Source: Poa pratensis (lineage: Eukaryota > Streptophyta > Magnoliopsida > Poales > Poaceae). From it: 64,000 bases of DNA. The position numbers and the translations under genes were made by a program. Below are positions 23,401-33,783 of this stretch, piece after piece (positions within the stretch are counted from its first letter, which is position 1; each line of letters opens with the position of its first letter). Location of the stretch: positions 17,546,877 through 17,610,876 of the forward strand of contig CAMZMU010000055.1 of assembly GCA_947311845.1 (NCBI GenBank), in the 5' to 3' direction. The notes under the pieces were generated by a model. The model saw nothing but the letters and a program-made list of their open reading frames with translations, did no database searches and was not told where the DNA came from.

Positions 23401-25598
23401 TGACATTAATTATTACTCTTTGTAAACAGGCATCTGACATTCTGAAAAATCCGTACCTGCAACCTTATGTTAATCAGCACCGCCCATTTGCCGATGTACC
23501 ACATCCCATGCGATCTCCGGAGAAATCCATTACCAGTTCACGTAGTAGTCGGAGAAGCATGTCTGGGAGCCAGTGCAGTAGCATTTCTTGCACTGGCAGT
23601 GATATGGACAGTATACAATCAAGCGAAAGAAACATGTCAGGGCCAGCTTCAAGTTCTAGCAACACCATTGAAAATGAAGGTGCCGAAGCTACTAATAATA
23701 CGTTGGTTAACAGACATTCAACACCAAATGATATTAAAAGCCATAAGGACATTGCAAGTCCTGAACTAGAGAGACGAGACTCGTCCAAATCCTTACATGT
23801 TGATCAGCATCCCAAATACGTGAGTAAGCAGCCAAAAATCATCAAGAAGATACTAACAACTCTAAGAGAGGAGACTAGTAAGCTCAGGGTAAACAATTCA
23901 CCTTCGAGAGCGAGCCATGTAAAGCTACATCCACCTAGTCATAGAGATCGTTGGCCTGATGATTCAAAGCACAACAGTGACATTTCCTCCAGTTCAAAGT
24001 CTAGTGAAGTGACATCACATGAGTCAGCAAAGGTCAACTGCGATACTGCGAAGCAGATAGAAACATCTCCTCCACCGAAGCATTTGGTGAGGATTCAACT
24101 TTTCTTGTGCTGACTGCTGACCACTTTTCTTGTGTTACTAATTTTTTCCTGGTTCCGTTCTGCAGTCACCAATAGTTGAACATTCTCCAAAATTTATGAT
24201 TAAAGCGGACGAGATGCAGCAGCTAGACCCTACCAAGCATACAACTGGAGATGTTCCTGCAGCTGAAGGGAAGGCCAAGAACAGGGTGCTACCCACTTTT
24301 GCTAGACGCCCTAGCTTCCCTCCTCGTAGACAAGCGGGCTCAGAGAGTCCACATCACACTGGGACAAAGCGAGCTCACAATAAGGTTACTGCCGAACAAG
24401 CAAAAAGTCCTTGTCGACCTGCCCATGATCCAAAGAATGCTCCCACTGAGCTTCCAGGTGTTGTAATGGCTCCTCCAAGTCCCCTGGGTGGTACTCAAAT
24501 GAAAGTGGGCAATTCACAGGCGAAATCTGCACCACCTAGGGCTGTAGCCACGAAGGAAGTCAGCAGTGCTTGCTCCAGTTCGGCAATTGATTATACTGAC
24601 AGTATCAAGCAGTCTGAACCATCTGAACCTGATTCACTAACCAACTTTGTTTCATCCTGCAACTGCTCAACCCCTGAAGCCGCCATACAAAAGCATGACC
24701 TAACAGATTTGCCAAGCTCAGAGCAGCTCGACACCACCACCAATTTGAAGAGTATGGCTAGTAATGATGATATTAGTCTAAGCTCATCCTGGACCCATCT
24801 TTTGGTACAGCTGTGCAAGAACTAGTTTGCAGTGATGATGTTCCCTGCAGTAAGATGGGGCAGAGTACTCCGACGGTCACTGTACAGAGTGGTGAGGATA
24901 AGTTCACAGTTCAAGAGCTGCTCTCATCAGTACCATGTATTACTCCCTTTGATTCAACAGCAAAAAACATTGCGCTAGATGAAGGATCCACTTCTATCCA
25001 CCAGTCATCAGAGAAATCACCAGCTCCTCATGTGAGTCCTCCAGTTGAGGACGTTATACATGTCATAAGGCACAGCAGTTTCCGTGTCAGTGGTGAGAAG
25101 GCGGCAACAGGGAATGCTAAACTGGGAGTCCAAAGCACAGATGTTGACGAGCTTCTTGACGTGGTCAAAGAAGAAGTGGATGTGAGAAGCATCACACCGA
25201 GCCTTATACCTTCTGGACTTGTTGGTTCGGCCGCTGCCAAGCCCAACATTTCAGAAGCTAATACCATCAGCCCGAAACTGGCCAATTCAGACGTGGTAAA
25301 ATTGCCTGCTACCCCAGAAGTAAATTCTACTTCTCGTGAGTCCAACATTACGTTTAAGGAGGAGGCAACTTCAACAAAGGAAATACTGGATGTCAAGTCC
25401 TTCAGGCAACGATCCGAGGCCCTTGAAGGGCTCTTGGAGCTTTCTGCTGATCTACTGGAAAACAATAGGTTGGAGGAGCTCGCGGTTGTTCTGAAGCCGT
25501 TTGGGAAGGCTAAGGTGTCTCCAAGAGAAACGGCTATCTGGTTGGCCAGAAGTTTTCAAGGGATGATGAATGATGAAGCGAGTCGCAGCTTGACGTGA
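20495..25598 (+). CDS. NIMA-related Ser/Thr kinase (NEK5/NEK6 type), 14 exons, with a one-base frameshift in the last exon
   Basis: This is a plant NEK kinase; members of this group act on microtubules and epidermal cell expansion. Exons: 20495-20604, 20689-20755, 20834-20899, 20983-21029, 21119-21164, 21248-21328, 21408-21450, 21554-21603, 21742-21823, 21950-21999, 22916-22989, 23280-23331, 23430-24086 and 24166-25598, all with GT-AG borders and consistent phases. The kinase domain starts after [18 protein letters not shown] and has [11 protein letters not shown] (ATP-binding Lys), LHRDLKCSN (catalytic loop), [10 protein letters not shown] (DFG), [13 protein letters not shown] and [14 protein letters not shown] long Ser-rich tail ends in the conserved [15 protein letters not shown] block. 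In the last exon the frame breaks between about 24786 and 24791: as written it stops at TAG 24823-24825 (694 residues), while the next frame carries the conserved tail to TGA at 25598. Read through, it would be about 952 residues, close to Arabidopsis NEK5. This is either a real truncating allele or a sequence error. Confidence 0.88.
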
Positions 25599-26300
25599 GT
25601 GCTCGCATCACTGATCTATTTTTCTTCTTGTGCTCTGAATCTCCAAAGTTGTAAAGTTTGAGCACCTCACGCCCCTTCATATGTATTAGTCTCATGTTTA
25701 CGTCTCAGTGGATTTCCAATTCCATACGGTACATTCTGTATATAGGCAAAACTTGTAAACAGAAATAAGACATGCAAAGGATAATGTATAAAACTAAATA
25801 ATCAAGCTATTGAATGGCCACTTTGATCTAGTTATATGTGTGTGTCTGTTTACCAAACCCACCCAAATTCGACATAAGGTGTTCGTGGTTTCTGTCGCTC
25901 TAATTTGTTTGTCGACAGCTGTTGGCATCCCATACATAAGCATTACAATAACCAACTGTCCAGGCAGCAAAATTTTGCATGGGACAGAGTTATCTGCAGG
26001 CAGAAAGCCGCGTCAAACATGCTCTTATTTCTCCATACCGAAACTGGATAACTATATTCTCTACAGATATGTTGTGACTTCTCACAGCTGCTGCATTTGA
26101 TTTGCTCATATCTCGATTCTCCAGTCTCTGTGTCCTTGGCTGCATTCATCAGTCTCTTTGTTATTTCCACCTAGTGATCTGTTCGTACTCTCCTGCTGCC
26201 GGCGCCATTTCTTAAGCATCCATCTCTTGTCGTCGTGTACCTGTATAGTCTGTAGTGCAGCTACGAGCCTTGAAGCTCCCGTCAGAATCTAGCCATGACG
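25599..26300. other. Kinase 3' flank and spacer before the NHL gene
   Basis: This stretch holds the kinase 3' untranslated region and the upstream region of the next gene. No additional gene is supported; the plus-strand frame at 25810-26100 has no protein-like features. Confidence 0.4.
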
Positions 26301-26435
26301 TGTTACAATCACATTGTATCTGCCCACGAACAACGCCGAGACATTTGTTATCGATCAGCCTCGAACTACCTCGTCGCTATATCTATCAGTTCCTCGTGTA
26401 GACGTGTCACGTCACCTTCATCCCCTTCTGACACG

Positions 26436-27068
26436 ATGAAGCAACCGCAGCAAGACGACCAAGACATCCACGTCGACGCCGGCGACGCGCCCGGCTCCGA
26501 CGCTCCTCCTCCTCCCCCGCGCCACCGCCGCCGTGTAAGCCCGCTTCGCGTCTTCGTCATAGCCTTCGTCGCTGTGTGCGCGATCGTCGGCGTCATCGCG
26601 CTCCTCGTCTGGCTCATCTACCGCCCCAGCACCATCCAGGTGTCCGTCGACGCCGTGACGTTGTCCCGGTTCGTCACGAACTCGACGGCGGCGCTGTCGT
26701 TCAACCTCACCGCCGGCCTGATCATCACGAACCCCAACAGGCGGGTGGCCATCTACTACGACCTGCTGCGCGCCGAGGGGATCTACCAGGGCGAGCGCTT
26801 CGACAGGGTCGCACTGCCGATCTCGTTCCAGGGCGCGAACCGCGTCGACGCCGTGCGCGCCGTTCTCGCGGGGACATCATCGGCCGGCAGCAACGGTGGT
26901 CAGACGCCGGCGGTGTTCTACCCGGTGGACCTGTGGCTCGACGGCGTGGTGCGGTACAGGTACGGCGGGGTGATGACGACGTCCGCCAGCACGCTGTCGG
27001 TGAAGTGCCCGCTGGTGCTGCAGCTCCTGGTCGCCTCGGGCTTGGTCGAGTGTACCGTGAATTTGTGA
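26436..27068 (+). CDS. NHL family protein (NDR1/HIN1-like, LEA_2 domain), 210 residues
   Basis: This is a single-exon gene for a plasma-membrane NDR1/HIN1-like protein; the family is linked to pathogen response and membrane-cell wall contact. I chose the start at 26436 (MKQPQQDDQD) because the upstream frame to 26295 has unlikely composition and NHL proteins begin with a short acidic/Pro-rich cytosolic tail. Residues 1-34 are hydrophilic (SDAPPPPPRHRRR), 38-62 form one transmembrane segment (VFVIAFVAVCAIVGVIALL), followed by WLIYRPSTIQVSVDAV, the usual NHL border. The LEA_2 region includes FNLTAGLIITNPNRRVAIYY and a C-terminal CPL..LVECTVNL. Two N-glycosylation sites (NST, NLT) fit an outside-facing C-terminus. 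GC-rich coding sequence is usual for single-exon grass genes. Length and order fit the family. Confidence 0.88.
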   Translation: MKQPQQDDQDIHVDAGDAPGSDAPPPPPRHRRRVSPLRVFVIAFVAVCAIVGVIALLVWLIYRPSTIQVSVDAVTLSRFVTNSTAALSFNLTAGLIITNPNRRVAIYYDLLRAEGIYQGERFDRVALPISFQGANRVDAVRAVLAGTSSAGSNGGQTPAVFYPVDLWLDGVVRYRYGGVMTTSASTLSVKCPLVLQLLVASGLVECTVNL

Positions 27069-27617
27069 TCGGCTCGTGAGTCCAGTTTTGCACGAGCCTT
27101 CTCGTTGAGTAGTAGAAAAGACAATTGGCACGAGCGCTAAGCGCGTGGTTTGGATTCTTCCTGTGCCGATGAATTTGTTCGGCCATGGACACAGCGCGAG
27201 GGAGTTTGCGCATATGGGTCTTGCATACAAAGTTTTCTTTTGACAAAAAAAGTTGTGGACATTTTTCGATAAAGGAATTTTCTTGATCTAAAGACTACAC
27301 CGCCGTCCATACAGGGTAAACATTTCCTTGGCTGCTCAGTGTCGCCTTAAACAACTCCTTGTGCTCCGGTCGTTGAAGAAGCACATATGAAGCAAATGCA
27401 TACAGCATACATGACCAAATAAACTGTAGTGAAAAAGAAATGTATCTTTTGTCAACACCATATCATTCCTGCATAGCCAAATAGCCTAACACAATGCATA
27501 CACTCCCACCATATAAGCACATATCTTGTATGCGTACCTCGTAACCAAATACCAAACATGTTAGGCACACTTTTCAAGACAAATGCGAATTAGAAGCCAT
27601 AATCCACGACACGTTGC

Positions 27618-27876
27618 TGTTACGCTCTAACTTGTCATTCCAGAATTCGAATACAAGATCTAGAGGTACAACGGGATTTCGATCGGATCCGAAGGATAGT
27701 TCAACTACTTTCTATTACAATCATCGACAGGTTGCTCGATCCAACCACTCCTCCTTTATACTGTCTTCACCTCCACGCTTGTTTCAGGGGACGAGGACGC
27801 CGAGTTGGGCTGGGCCCTCTTCGTCCTGGACCTCTTCTCGGCTCGCTTGCGTCCGGGCCTGGGCTGGGCCGTGACA
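27618..27876 (-). repeat. 3' LTR of the gypsy element
   Basis: This 259-bp LTR runs from TGTTACGCTCTAAC to GGGCCGTGACA on the plus strand. It matches 32708-32966 without a visible difference. The element is on the minus strand, so this left copy is the 3' LTR. Confidence 0.93.
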
Positions 27877-28366
27877 TGTCCCACCCCTTGCGAGCTGGCT
27901 TGACCCCAAGCCAGTGCGTCAGGGAACGCCTCACGCAGGGCAAAAGCATCCTCCCAAGTCGCCGATGGTGGTGTGGAGTTGTCCCAGGCGATGAGAAGTT
28001 GTTGCTTCGCGGAGCCACCAAGCTGAATGGCGCGCGTGACAAGAATTGCCAGAGGCTGCACATCCATCTCAGAAGAAAGCATAAGTAAGGTTTCATCAGT
28101 ACTGACCTGTTGTTGAGGAGGAATGTGGCGTTTAAGCTGAGACACATGCACCACATTGTGAATTCTGCTGGTAGCGGGTAAGTCAAGCTTGTAAGCCACA
28201 GCTCCGACTTTCTTGACGATCTTGTAAGGCCATAAAATTTGAAAGCCAGCTTCTGGGTGCTACGGCGAGCGATGGAAGTCTGAATGTATGGCTGCAGGCG
28301 CAAGTAGACCAGATCACCCACCTGGAACACTCTTTCCATGCGATGTTTATCTGCTTGACGACGCAT
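27877..28366 (-). pseudogene. Gypsy integrase C-terminus and chromodomain-like tail, frameshifted
   Basis: Continuing past the TAA, GDLVYLRLQPYIQTSIA runs to about 28235, where the frame breaks after KLAFKFYG by an apparent one-base loss. A second frame (28199 leftwards) continues with AYKLDLPATSRIHNVVHVS and a weak chromo-like segment SATWEDAFALREAFPDALA. It ends at the 3' LTR. Confidence 0.8.
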
Positions 28367-28372
28367 GCGTTC

Positions 28373-31063
28373 TTATGCCCTCAGCAGCTGTTGTTGCAGG
28401 AGCTCCATGGTGGCGGCTCGTTCTTGTAGCATCTTGTCCAGCTCTGGTGTTTTTGTTGCTGTAGTGGGAACACCAAAGTGTCTGGGGACATGTCCATACA
28501 AGGTTTCGAACGGTGATCGCTGCAAGGCAGAGTGGAAGGAGGTGTTGTACCAATACTCAGCGAGAGGTAACCATTTAGCCCAATGGGTAGGAGTAGCATG
28601 AGACGAACAACGCAGAAGCGCCTCCAGACACTGATTCAGCCTCTCAGTCTGACCATCCGTTTGTGGATGATAAGCCGAGCTCATCATTAGTTGAGTGTCT
28701 GTGAGTTTGAACAATTCCTGCCACAATGCACTCGTGAAGATTTTGTCCCGGTCAGATATAATGCACTGAGGCAACCCATGTAACTTGTATATGCCATCCA
28801 TAAAGGTCTGCGCCACCTGAGCTGCAGTAAACGGGTGACGGAGAGGAAGGAAGTGACCATATTTGGTCAACTTGTCAATGACCACTAGAATCACATCAAA
28901 CCCAGAGGAACGAGGAAGCCCTTCAATAAAGTCCAGACTAACGGTATGCCAAGGAAAAGGTGGAATTGGGAGTGGCTGAATCAGACCTGGCAGTTTGGTG
29001 TGTTCAGTTTTGGCTCGCTGACACACTGTGCATGCTGTAATGTATTGAGCCACTGTTTGCTCCATGCTTGACCAAGCGAACATGCGTTTTATCCTTTGAT
29101 AGGTGGCTAACACCCCTGAATGTCCCCCAATTCCACTTGAGTGCAAGGACTGAATGATATGTTGTTGAGCTAGAGGATTGTTGCCTACCCATATCTTGCC
29201 TCTGAAACGAATTACCCCCTGCTCCAAGGAAAAACCTTTATCATTTGTGCCAGTAAGACTGAGTTCTGTCCACAATTTCTTAGTGGCTGGGTCAGCATCA
29301 TATCCATCAGTGAGATTCTGCAGCCATGTTGGTTCAGTGGAGGATATTGCCAGAATCTCATTATCTGCAACACGGCGAGATAAAGAGTCTGCTGCAGCAT
29401 TGTTAATCCCTTTCTTGTAGTGGATTTTGTACTTCAAGCCCATCAACTTTACAAAGGCTTTGTGTTGGATACCAGTAGTGAGTCGCTGTTCAGTCAAATG
29501 AAGCAAACTTTGTTGATCCGTGCGGATGATGAACTCATTGTACTGAAGGTAGGGACGCCATTTTTCAACAGCCATGAGTATTGCCAGACACTCCTTCTCA
29601 TAGGTGGAGAGCGCCTGGTTTTTGGGGCACAGAGTTTTGCTCAAATACGCAATCGGGTGGCCATCTTGCATCAGAACTGCACCAACTCCCAATTGGCATG
29701 CGTCAGTTTCCACAATAAAGGGCTTGGTGAAATCAGGCACCGCAAGAACTGGCGCCTGAATTAAAGCTTGCTTCAGAGTACAAAATGCTGTTTCTGCTGC
29801 TGGTGTCCATTGAAAGTGTGTGCCTTTCTTAAGTAGGTCAGTCAGTGGACGACATATGACACCATAGAGAGCTATGAACTTGCGGTAATAACCCGTGAGA
29901 CCCAAAATGCCCCTCAATTCTTTCAAGTTCATCGGTCTGGGCCAGTTCTTCACGGCTGCTATCTTCTCTGGATCAGTAGCAACGCCAGCACCACTGATGA
30001 CATGTCCAAGGTACTCCAAGGTCGGCTGTGCAAATAGGCATTTGGACTTTTTGATGTATAGCTTGTTTTCTTGCAGAATCTGGAAAACCTGGCGCAACAG
30101 CTTCACATGTTCATCCAATGATGATGAGTATACCAGGATATCGTCCATGAATACAAGGACTCCATGACGCAGCAATTTCTCAAAAATCTGGTTCATTACT
30201 CCCTGGAAGGTTGCTGGAGCCCCAGTGAGTCCGAAAGGCATTACCATGAATTCATACAAGCCATGATGGGTGCGAAATGCAGTTTTATACTCATCTCCAA
30301 CTGCCATGCGAATCTGATGGTATCCTGATGCTAGATCCAGTTTACTGAACCATTTAGCTCCGGCTAGCTCGTCCAATAGCTCATCCACCACCGGCAAGGG
30401 ATGTTTATTCTTAACAGTTAGAGCATTTAGTTGTCGATAGTCAACACAAAATCTCCACGTGCCGTCTTTCTTGCGTACCAGCAGGACAGGAGAGGCAAAT
30501 GGGCTGGCACTCTTACGGATTGTGCCGTGTTGGAGCATCGCCTGCACTTGTCTCTCAATTTCTGTCTTCTGGTGTGGTGCATACCGGTATGGGCGCACGT
30601 TGATTGGTTGTGCCGCTGTCACTAGTGGAACATGATGACCACAGGCCCGTTGAGGAGGCAATTCTACTGGTTCTCCAAACAAGGCATCAAACTCAGTTAA
30701 AATAGATTGGACCTCCACTGGTATCACTTGCATGTCATCCACTGTGAGAGAATTTAAGTCATGTTCTTGATGGATTGGTTGCACCTGAATGCACTCCGCC
30801 ACATCACCTCTACGTAATAGACCATGCATCTTTGCGGCGGACACAGGCCTGCATTTCTGCTGCTCCTCTTGAATTCCTATCAACTGGATTCGCCTGTTGT
30901 TATGAGTGAATTTCATCCATCTTTTCTTCCAGTGTACCCACATGGGGCTGTGATCCTCAAGCCAATCTGCTCCGATAATCATGTCATAACATGGCAGTGG
31001 CAGCACTTGGAAATCCTGAACGAACGAATGTCCTTGGCACATCCACTGAAGTTTGGGCACCAT
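28373..31063 (-). CDS. Gypsy Pol: protease end, reverse transcriptase, RNase H, integrase
   Basis: This 896-residue frame carries all catalytic domains for copying and integrating the element. Reverse transcriptase has RFCVDYRQLNALT, KLDLASGYHQIRM and the active site FMDDILVYS. RNase H follows with ETDACQLGVGAVL and YEKECLAILMAVEKW. Integrase has an HHCC finger (GGHSGVLATYQR ... CTVCQRAK) and the DDE residues in SLDFIEG, IISDRDKIF and HPQTDGQTERLNQ. The frame stops at TAA 28373-28375 after LLRA. The expected protein carries on in the same frame as MRRQADKHRMERVFQVGDLV, so this is a nonsense change in the integrase C-terminus. The first residues shown are not the true start, since pol is normally translated as a Gag-Pol fusion. 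Confidence 0.9.
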   Translation of the reverse strand: MVPKLQWMCQGHSFVQDFQVLPLPCYDMIIGADWLEDHSPMWVHWKKRWMKFTHNNRRIQLIGIQEEQQKCRPVSAAKMHGLLRRGDVAECIQVQPIHQEHDLNSLTVDDMQVIPVEVQSILTEFDALFGEPVELPPQRACGHHVPLVTAAQPINVRPYRYAPHQKTEIERQVQAMLQHGTIRKSASPFASPVLLVRKKDGTWRFCVDYRQLNALTVKNKHPLPVVDELLDELAGAKWFSKLDLASGYHQIRMAVGDEYKTAFRTHHGLYEFMVMPFGLTGAPATFQGVMNQIFEKLLRHGVLVFMDDILVYSSSLDEHVKLLRQVFQILQENKLYIKKSKCLFAQPTLEYLGHVISGAGVATDPEKIAAVKNWPRPMNLKELRGILGLTGYYRKFIALYGVICRPLTDLLKKGTHFQWTPAAETAFCTLKQALIQAPVLAVPDFTKPFIVETDACQLGVGAVLMQDGHPIAYLSKTLCPKNQALSTYEKECLAILMAVEKWRPYLQYNEFIIRTDQQSLLHLTEQRLTTGIQHKAFVKLMGLKYKIHYKKGINNAAADSLSRRVADNEILAISSTEPTWLQNLTDGYDADPATKKLWTELSLTGTNDKGFSLEQGVIRFRGKIWVGNNPLAQQHIIQSLHSSGIGGHSGVLATYQRIKRMFAWSSMEQTVAQYITACTVCQRAKTEHTKLPGLIQPLPIPPFPWHTVSLDFIEGLPRSSGFDVILVVIDKLTKYGHFLPLRHPFTAAQVAQTFMDGIYKLHGLPQCIISDRDKIFTSALWQELFKLTDTQLMMSSAYHPQTDGQTERLNQCLEALLRCSSHATPTHWAKWLPLAEYWYNTSFHSALQRSPFETLYGHVPRHFGVPTTATKTPELDKMLQERAATMELLQQQLLRA

Positions 31064-31095
31064 CTTTGCACTGACGAGAGAGGCGCCATTGGCAG

Positions 31096-32595
31096 CTACA
31101 AACAGTGCAGGAGGAGTCTCTGTCTGTTCAATTTCTGTGCCAACTCAGTGGTGATGAACGATGCATTCACTCCAGAATCCACCAAGATGAGGATATGTTG
31201 CTTATCCACCATGCCATGCAGACGCATTGTGCGGCGCTGCCGAGGTGTCTTCTGTTCAGTCAAAGGAGCAAGTAAACACAAGTCTTCATCTGACCCAAAA
31301 GAACTGGAATCCCCTGATTTACTCTCACTGTCATCAGCATGTAAAACTTCCAATAATTCCTCTATGATGTGAAGTGGAATCTGGGCTGGACATTTGAGAG
31401 TTCTGCTCCACTTCTCGCCACAAGTGAAACAGAGGCCTTTGGCTTTGCGGTATGCATGCAGTGCTTCCAACTTATCGTCCCATTGAGGTACATCCGGTTT
31501 CTTCAGGTCATCAGTATGAGGTGCCTGCTTGTGCTTGTCTGTATTAGCCTTGTACTTTTCCTTGTAACCATGTTTGTGACTGGAGTGGTGTTGCAGCTTC
31601 TCAACATCAATTTCTGTCTCCTGCAAAGTAGCCAACAAACTCGCAGTATCCACGTCTTCTGGGCAATGTAAAATAATTGCTGAACGTATATCAGGGCGTA
31701 AACCAGCAATGTAACGTTCTACAAACAACACCTCACTAGCATAGGGGTCCTGAAGAAGGATTTGGTGTCTAAGAGTGTTGAATTTAGCAGTGTAATCTGT
31801 GACAGTGGTGGTTTGTGCCAACACCAACAACTGCCGCATATAGAAGGTGTGTTTGCTTTTACCCCACCTATGTGCTACAGCTTCACACAACTCTCCCCAT
31901 TGGACAAATTTCTTCTTCTTTTGTTCAGTTTTAAACCATAACGCAGCATCTCCTATCATGTTCAGGGCTGCAAATTTCACTCTCATGTGTGCAGACACAC
32001 CGTAAATCTTGAAATAGAGATTACAGTTGTCGATCCAAATCTCATATTCCTCCCCATCAAACTTAGGGAAGTCCATCTTAGGTGTGCTAATAAAGGAACG
32101 GTGGTGTGAGTGGTGCGTACGCGGATCTGCTGGGTCAGGATCAAGATCAAACAGGTTATGAGCTTGACGAGACGTACCAGCGCCGGGAGGAGGTTCGGGG
32201 GATTTTGCAACTCCCGAATCCTGCCCCCGTGCGAGATGTGTTTCGCGGAGCCCGTTGGGCTGGTTGTCGGAGGCGATCGGCACGACGGTGGTCATCGGCG
32301 TGATCGGGTTCGCGGGTTGGCGACGCCGTGCTGCAGCGTCCGTCTCGAGAAGGCCGAGGCGAGATGCCATGTCTTCCGCGCGGACCTTGAGGAAGGCCGT
32401 GTCCTTCGCGAGATCCATCGTGGACTCGTTCACCTTCTGCATCCAGTCGGTGAGCTTGGCCATCTTCTCTGCCAGGTCATCGAGCTTGGCATTGGTGGCG
32501 ATGTTCTGCTCCTCGACTGTCGCCATGGCGGAGGCGATCTGTGTTTCCACCACCGTGGGGTTCTTGCGTGGCGCCAGATCGACGCCGAAGAACAC
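31096..32595 (-). CDS. Gypsy Gag plus start of the retropepsin (frame ends early)
   Basis: This 499-residue frame encodes the capsid/nucleocapsid protein and the first part of the protease. A coiled-coil-like N-terminus (LDDLAEKMAKLTDWMQ) is followed by a retrotransposon gag core (MDFPKFDGEEYEIWIDNCNL, then GDAALWFKTE, then FVERYIAGLRPDIR). A zinc knuckle CFTCGEKWSRTLKC follows, in which the usual His is replaced. Near the end is the protease site LVDSGVNASF. The frame then leaves the expected reading near 31130 and stops at TAG 31096-31098; the protease continues in the frame of the pol entry. A one-base loss is more likely than programmed frameshifting, because no canonical slippery heptamer is present and the break is inside the protease. 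Confidence 0.85.
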   Translation of the reverse strand: MFFGVDLAPRKNPTVVETQIASAMATVEEQNIATNAKLDDLAEKMAKLTDWMQKVNESTMDLAKDTAFLKVRAEDMASRLGLLETDAAARRRQPANPITPMTTVVPIASDNQPNGLRETHLARGQDSGVAKSPEPPPGAGTSRQAHNLFDLDPDPADPRTHHSHHRSFISTPKMDFPKFDGEEYEIWIDNCNLYFKIYGVSAHMRVKFAALNMIGDAALWFKTEQKKKKFVQWGELCEAVAHRWGKSKHTFYMRQLLVLAQTTTVTDYTAKFNTLRHQILLQDPYASEVLFVERYIAGLRPDIRSAIILHCPEDVDTASLLATLQETEIDVEKLQHHSSHKHGYKEKYKANTDKHKQAPHTDDLKKPDVPQWDDKLEALHAYRKAKGLCFTCGEKWSRTLKCPAQIPLHIIEELLEVLHADDSESKSGDSSSFGSDEDLCLLAPLTEQKTPRQRRTMRLHGMVDKQHILILVDSGVNASFITTELAQKLNRQRLLLHCL

Positions 32596-32707
32596 GATCG
32601 AACCGAAGGATAGGATTTATGGCGGCAATTCGAGAATCGCTACCAACCACGATCGGATTTACAGATCAAGCGTTCGTCGGGATCGAAACAAAGCGACTGG
32701 TACCAAT

Positions 32708-32966
32708 TGTTACGCTCTAACTTGTCATTCCAGAATTCGAATACAAGATCTAGAGGTACAACGGGATTTCGATCGGATCCGAAGGATAGTTCAACTACTT
32801 TCTATTACAATCATCGACAGGTTGCTCGATCCAACCACTCCTCCTTTATACTGTCTTCACCTCCACGCTTGTTTCAGGGGACGAGGACGCCGAGTTGGGC
32901 TGGGCCCTCTTCGTCCTGGACCTCTTCTCGGCTCGCTTGCGTCCGGGCCTGGGCTGGGCCGTGACA
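32708..32966 (-). repeat. 5' LTR of the gypsy element
   Basis: This is the right-hand 259-bp LTR, the 5' LTR in element orientation, and carries the element promoter. The gag start lies 112 bases inside it. Confidence 0.93.
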
Positions 32967-33202
32967 GTTGCGAGCGAACTTACACTCAGAAAAGAGATGC
33001 TTGATTGGTTCATCGTTCTGACAAAAAAACACATTTTGACTTCCGTGTCAAATTGAGCTTGGTAGAGGTTATAGCTAGTCAAAATCACCTCCTACAAAAG
33101 TAAAATCTTATTCTCAAGGGGAATCAATAACTTCCAAAATGTCTTATTGCCAGAGTGAACCATCGCAAGATACATAGAGTTGGCCAAACTCACAATTTCG
33201 GT

Positions 33203-33318
33203 TAGGGGTGTGCAAATCTCACACCGGTGGAAACCGTGTCAAACCGGTAGGTTTAGTACAAAACAATTGAACTAAGCTCAAACCGGGTAAACCGTCAAAC
33301 CGTTTTTGCCCACCCCTA
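33203..33318. mobile_element. hAT-type MITE, 116 bp
   Basis: The terminal inverted repeats are TAGGGGTGTGCAAA (left) and the complement of TAGGGGTGGGCAAA (right, read TTTGCCCACCCCTA). The imperfect 8-bp target duplication is ATTTCGGT at 33195-33202 and ATTCTGGT at 33319-33326 (6 of 8 match). It is inserted in the dead LINE. Confidence 0.8.
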
Positions 33319-33464
33319 ATTCTGGTGTAAGGACCATAAGAGATCATATGCATTCCTCGTGCTAAACTAACTAGACCCCTAGGAAATGAGACATTTAGGT
33401 GGGGAGGCGCCCACGGGATTTTCTGTTGTGGCATACTTATGCCTCACAATAGCACGAAGACTAG

Positions 33465-33783
33465 GGGAAATAACTCCACAAAAAACATTTTGGATGTCAA
33501 AAAATTCAAACAAATTTTTGCGCGTACATCTCGACATTCTATGTGCACACACCAAGTTTCATGAAAAAATGACAATTTTTGAGATCTATGCCCCTTTTAG
33601 CACCAGATTTTGTCTTTTTACTCACGGCACAAGAATGTCAGTTTTTCGTGAAAATACTTCGTGATCACATAAATGTCGAGTTGTATGCATGGATTTTGTT
33701 GTCCTTTTTTTACATTTGAAAATGTGTTTAGAATATATTTCAAAAACTGGGAGCATTTGCTCCCGGGTGCCAAAACACCACCC
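33465..33783. mobile_element. MITE with 9-11 bp target duplication, inserted in the LINE
   Basis: The string CGAAGACTAGG flanks the insertion at about 33454-33464 and 33784-33794, a length expected for a Mutator-type element plus chance matches. The right part carries GGGAGCATTTGCTCCCGGG, a short palindrome typical of foldback MITEs. Removing the insert with one duplicate joins the LINE protein (REQYPSL to RAIVRHK). The terminal inverted repeats are weak, so the class is uncertain. Confidence 0.6.

Larger units (their letters stand above)
27618..32966 (-). mobile_element. Ty3-gypsy LTR retrotransposon, 5349 bp, identical LTRs, GTTGC target duplication
   Basis: The left LTR is 27618-27876 and the right LTR 32708-32966, both 259 bp, TG...CA, and identical as far as I can read. 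The 5-bp duplication GTTGC lies at 27613-27617 and 32967-32971. On the minus strand the primer-binding region next to the 5' LTR reads TGGTACCAG (32697-32705), resembling an initiator-tRNA-Met site but imperfect. A purine tract AAGGGGTGGGACA precedes the 3' LTR (27877-27889). Gag-protease precedes pol with RT, RNase H and integrase in gypsy order, and a weak chromodomain-like tail (SATWEDAFALREAF) suggests the chromovirus branch. It interrupts an older LINE. Identical LTRs imply recent insertion, yet the coding region carries a stop and two frameshifts. Confidence 0.93.

Noticed and set aside
26576..27246. Additional frames on both strands over the NHL gene
   Set aside because: They are shadows of the GC-rich NHL coding sequence, whose own frame has a clear transmembrane segment and LEA_2 features.
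31090..31140. Programmed gag-pol frameshift
   Set aside because: The frame change falls inside the protease domain and no canonical slippery heptamer is present; a mutation is simpler.
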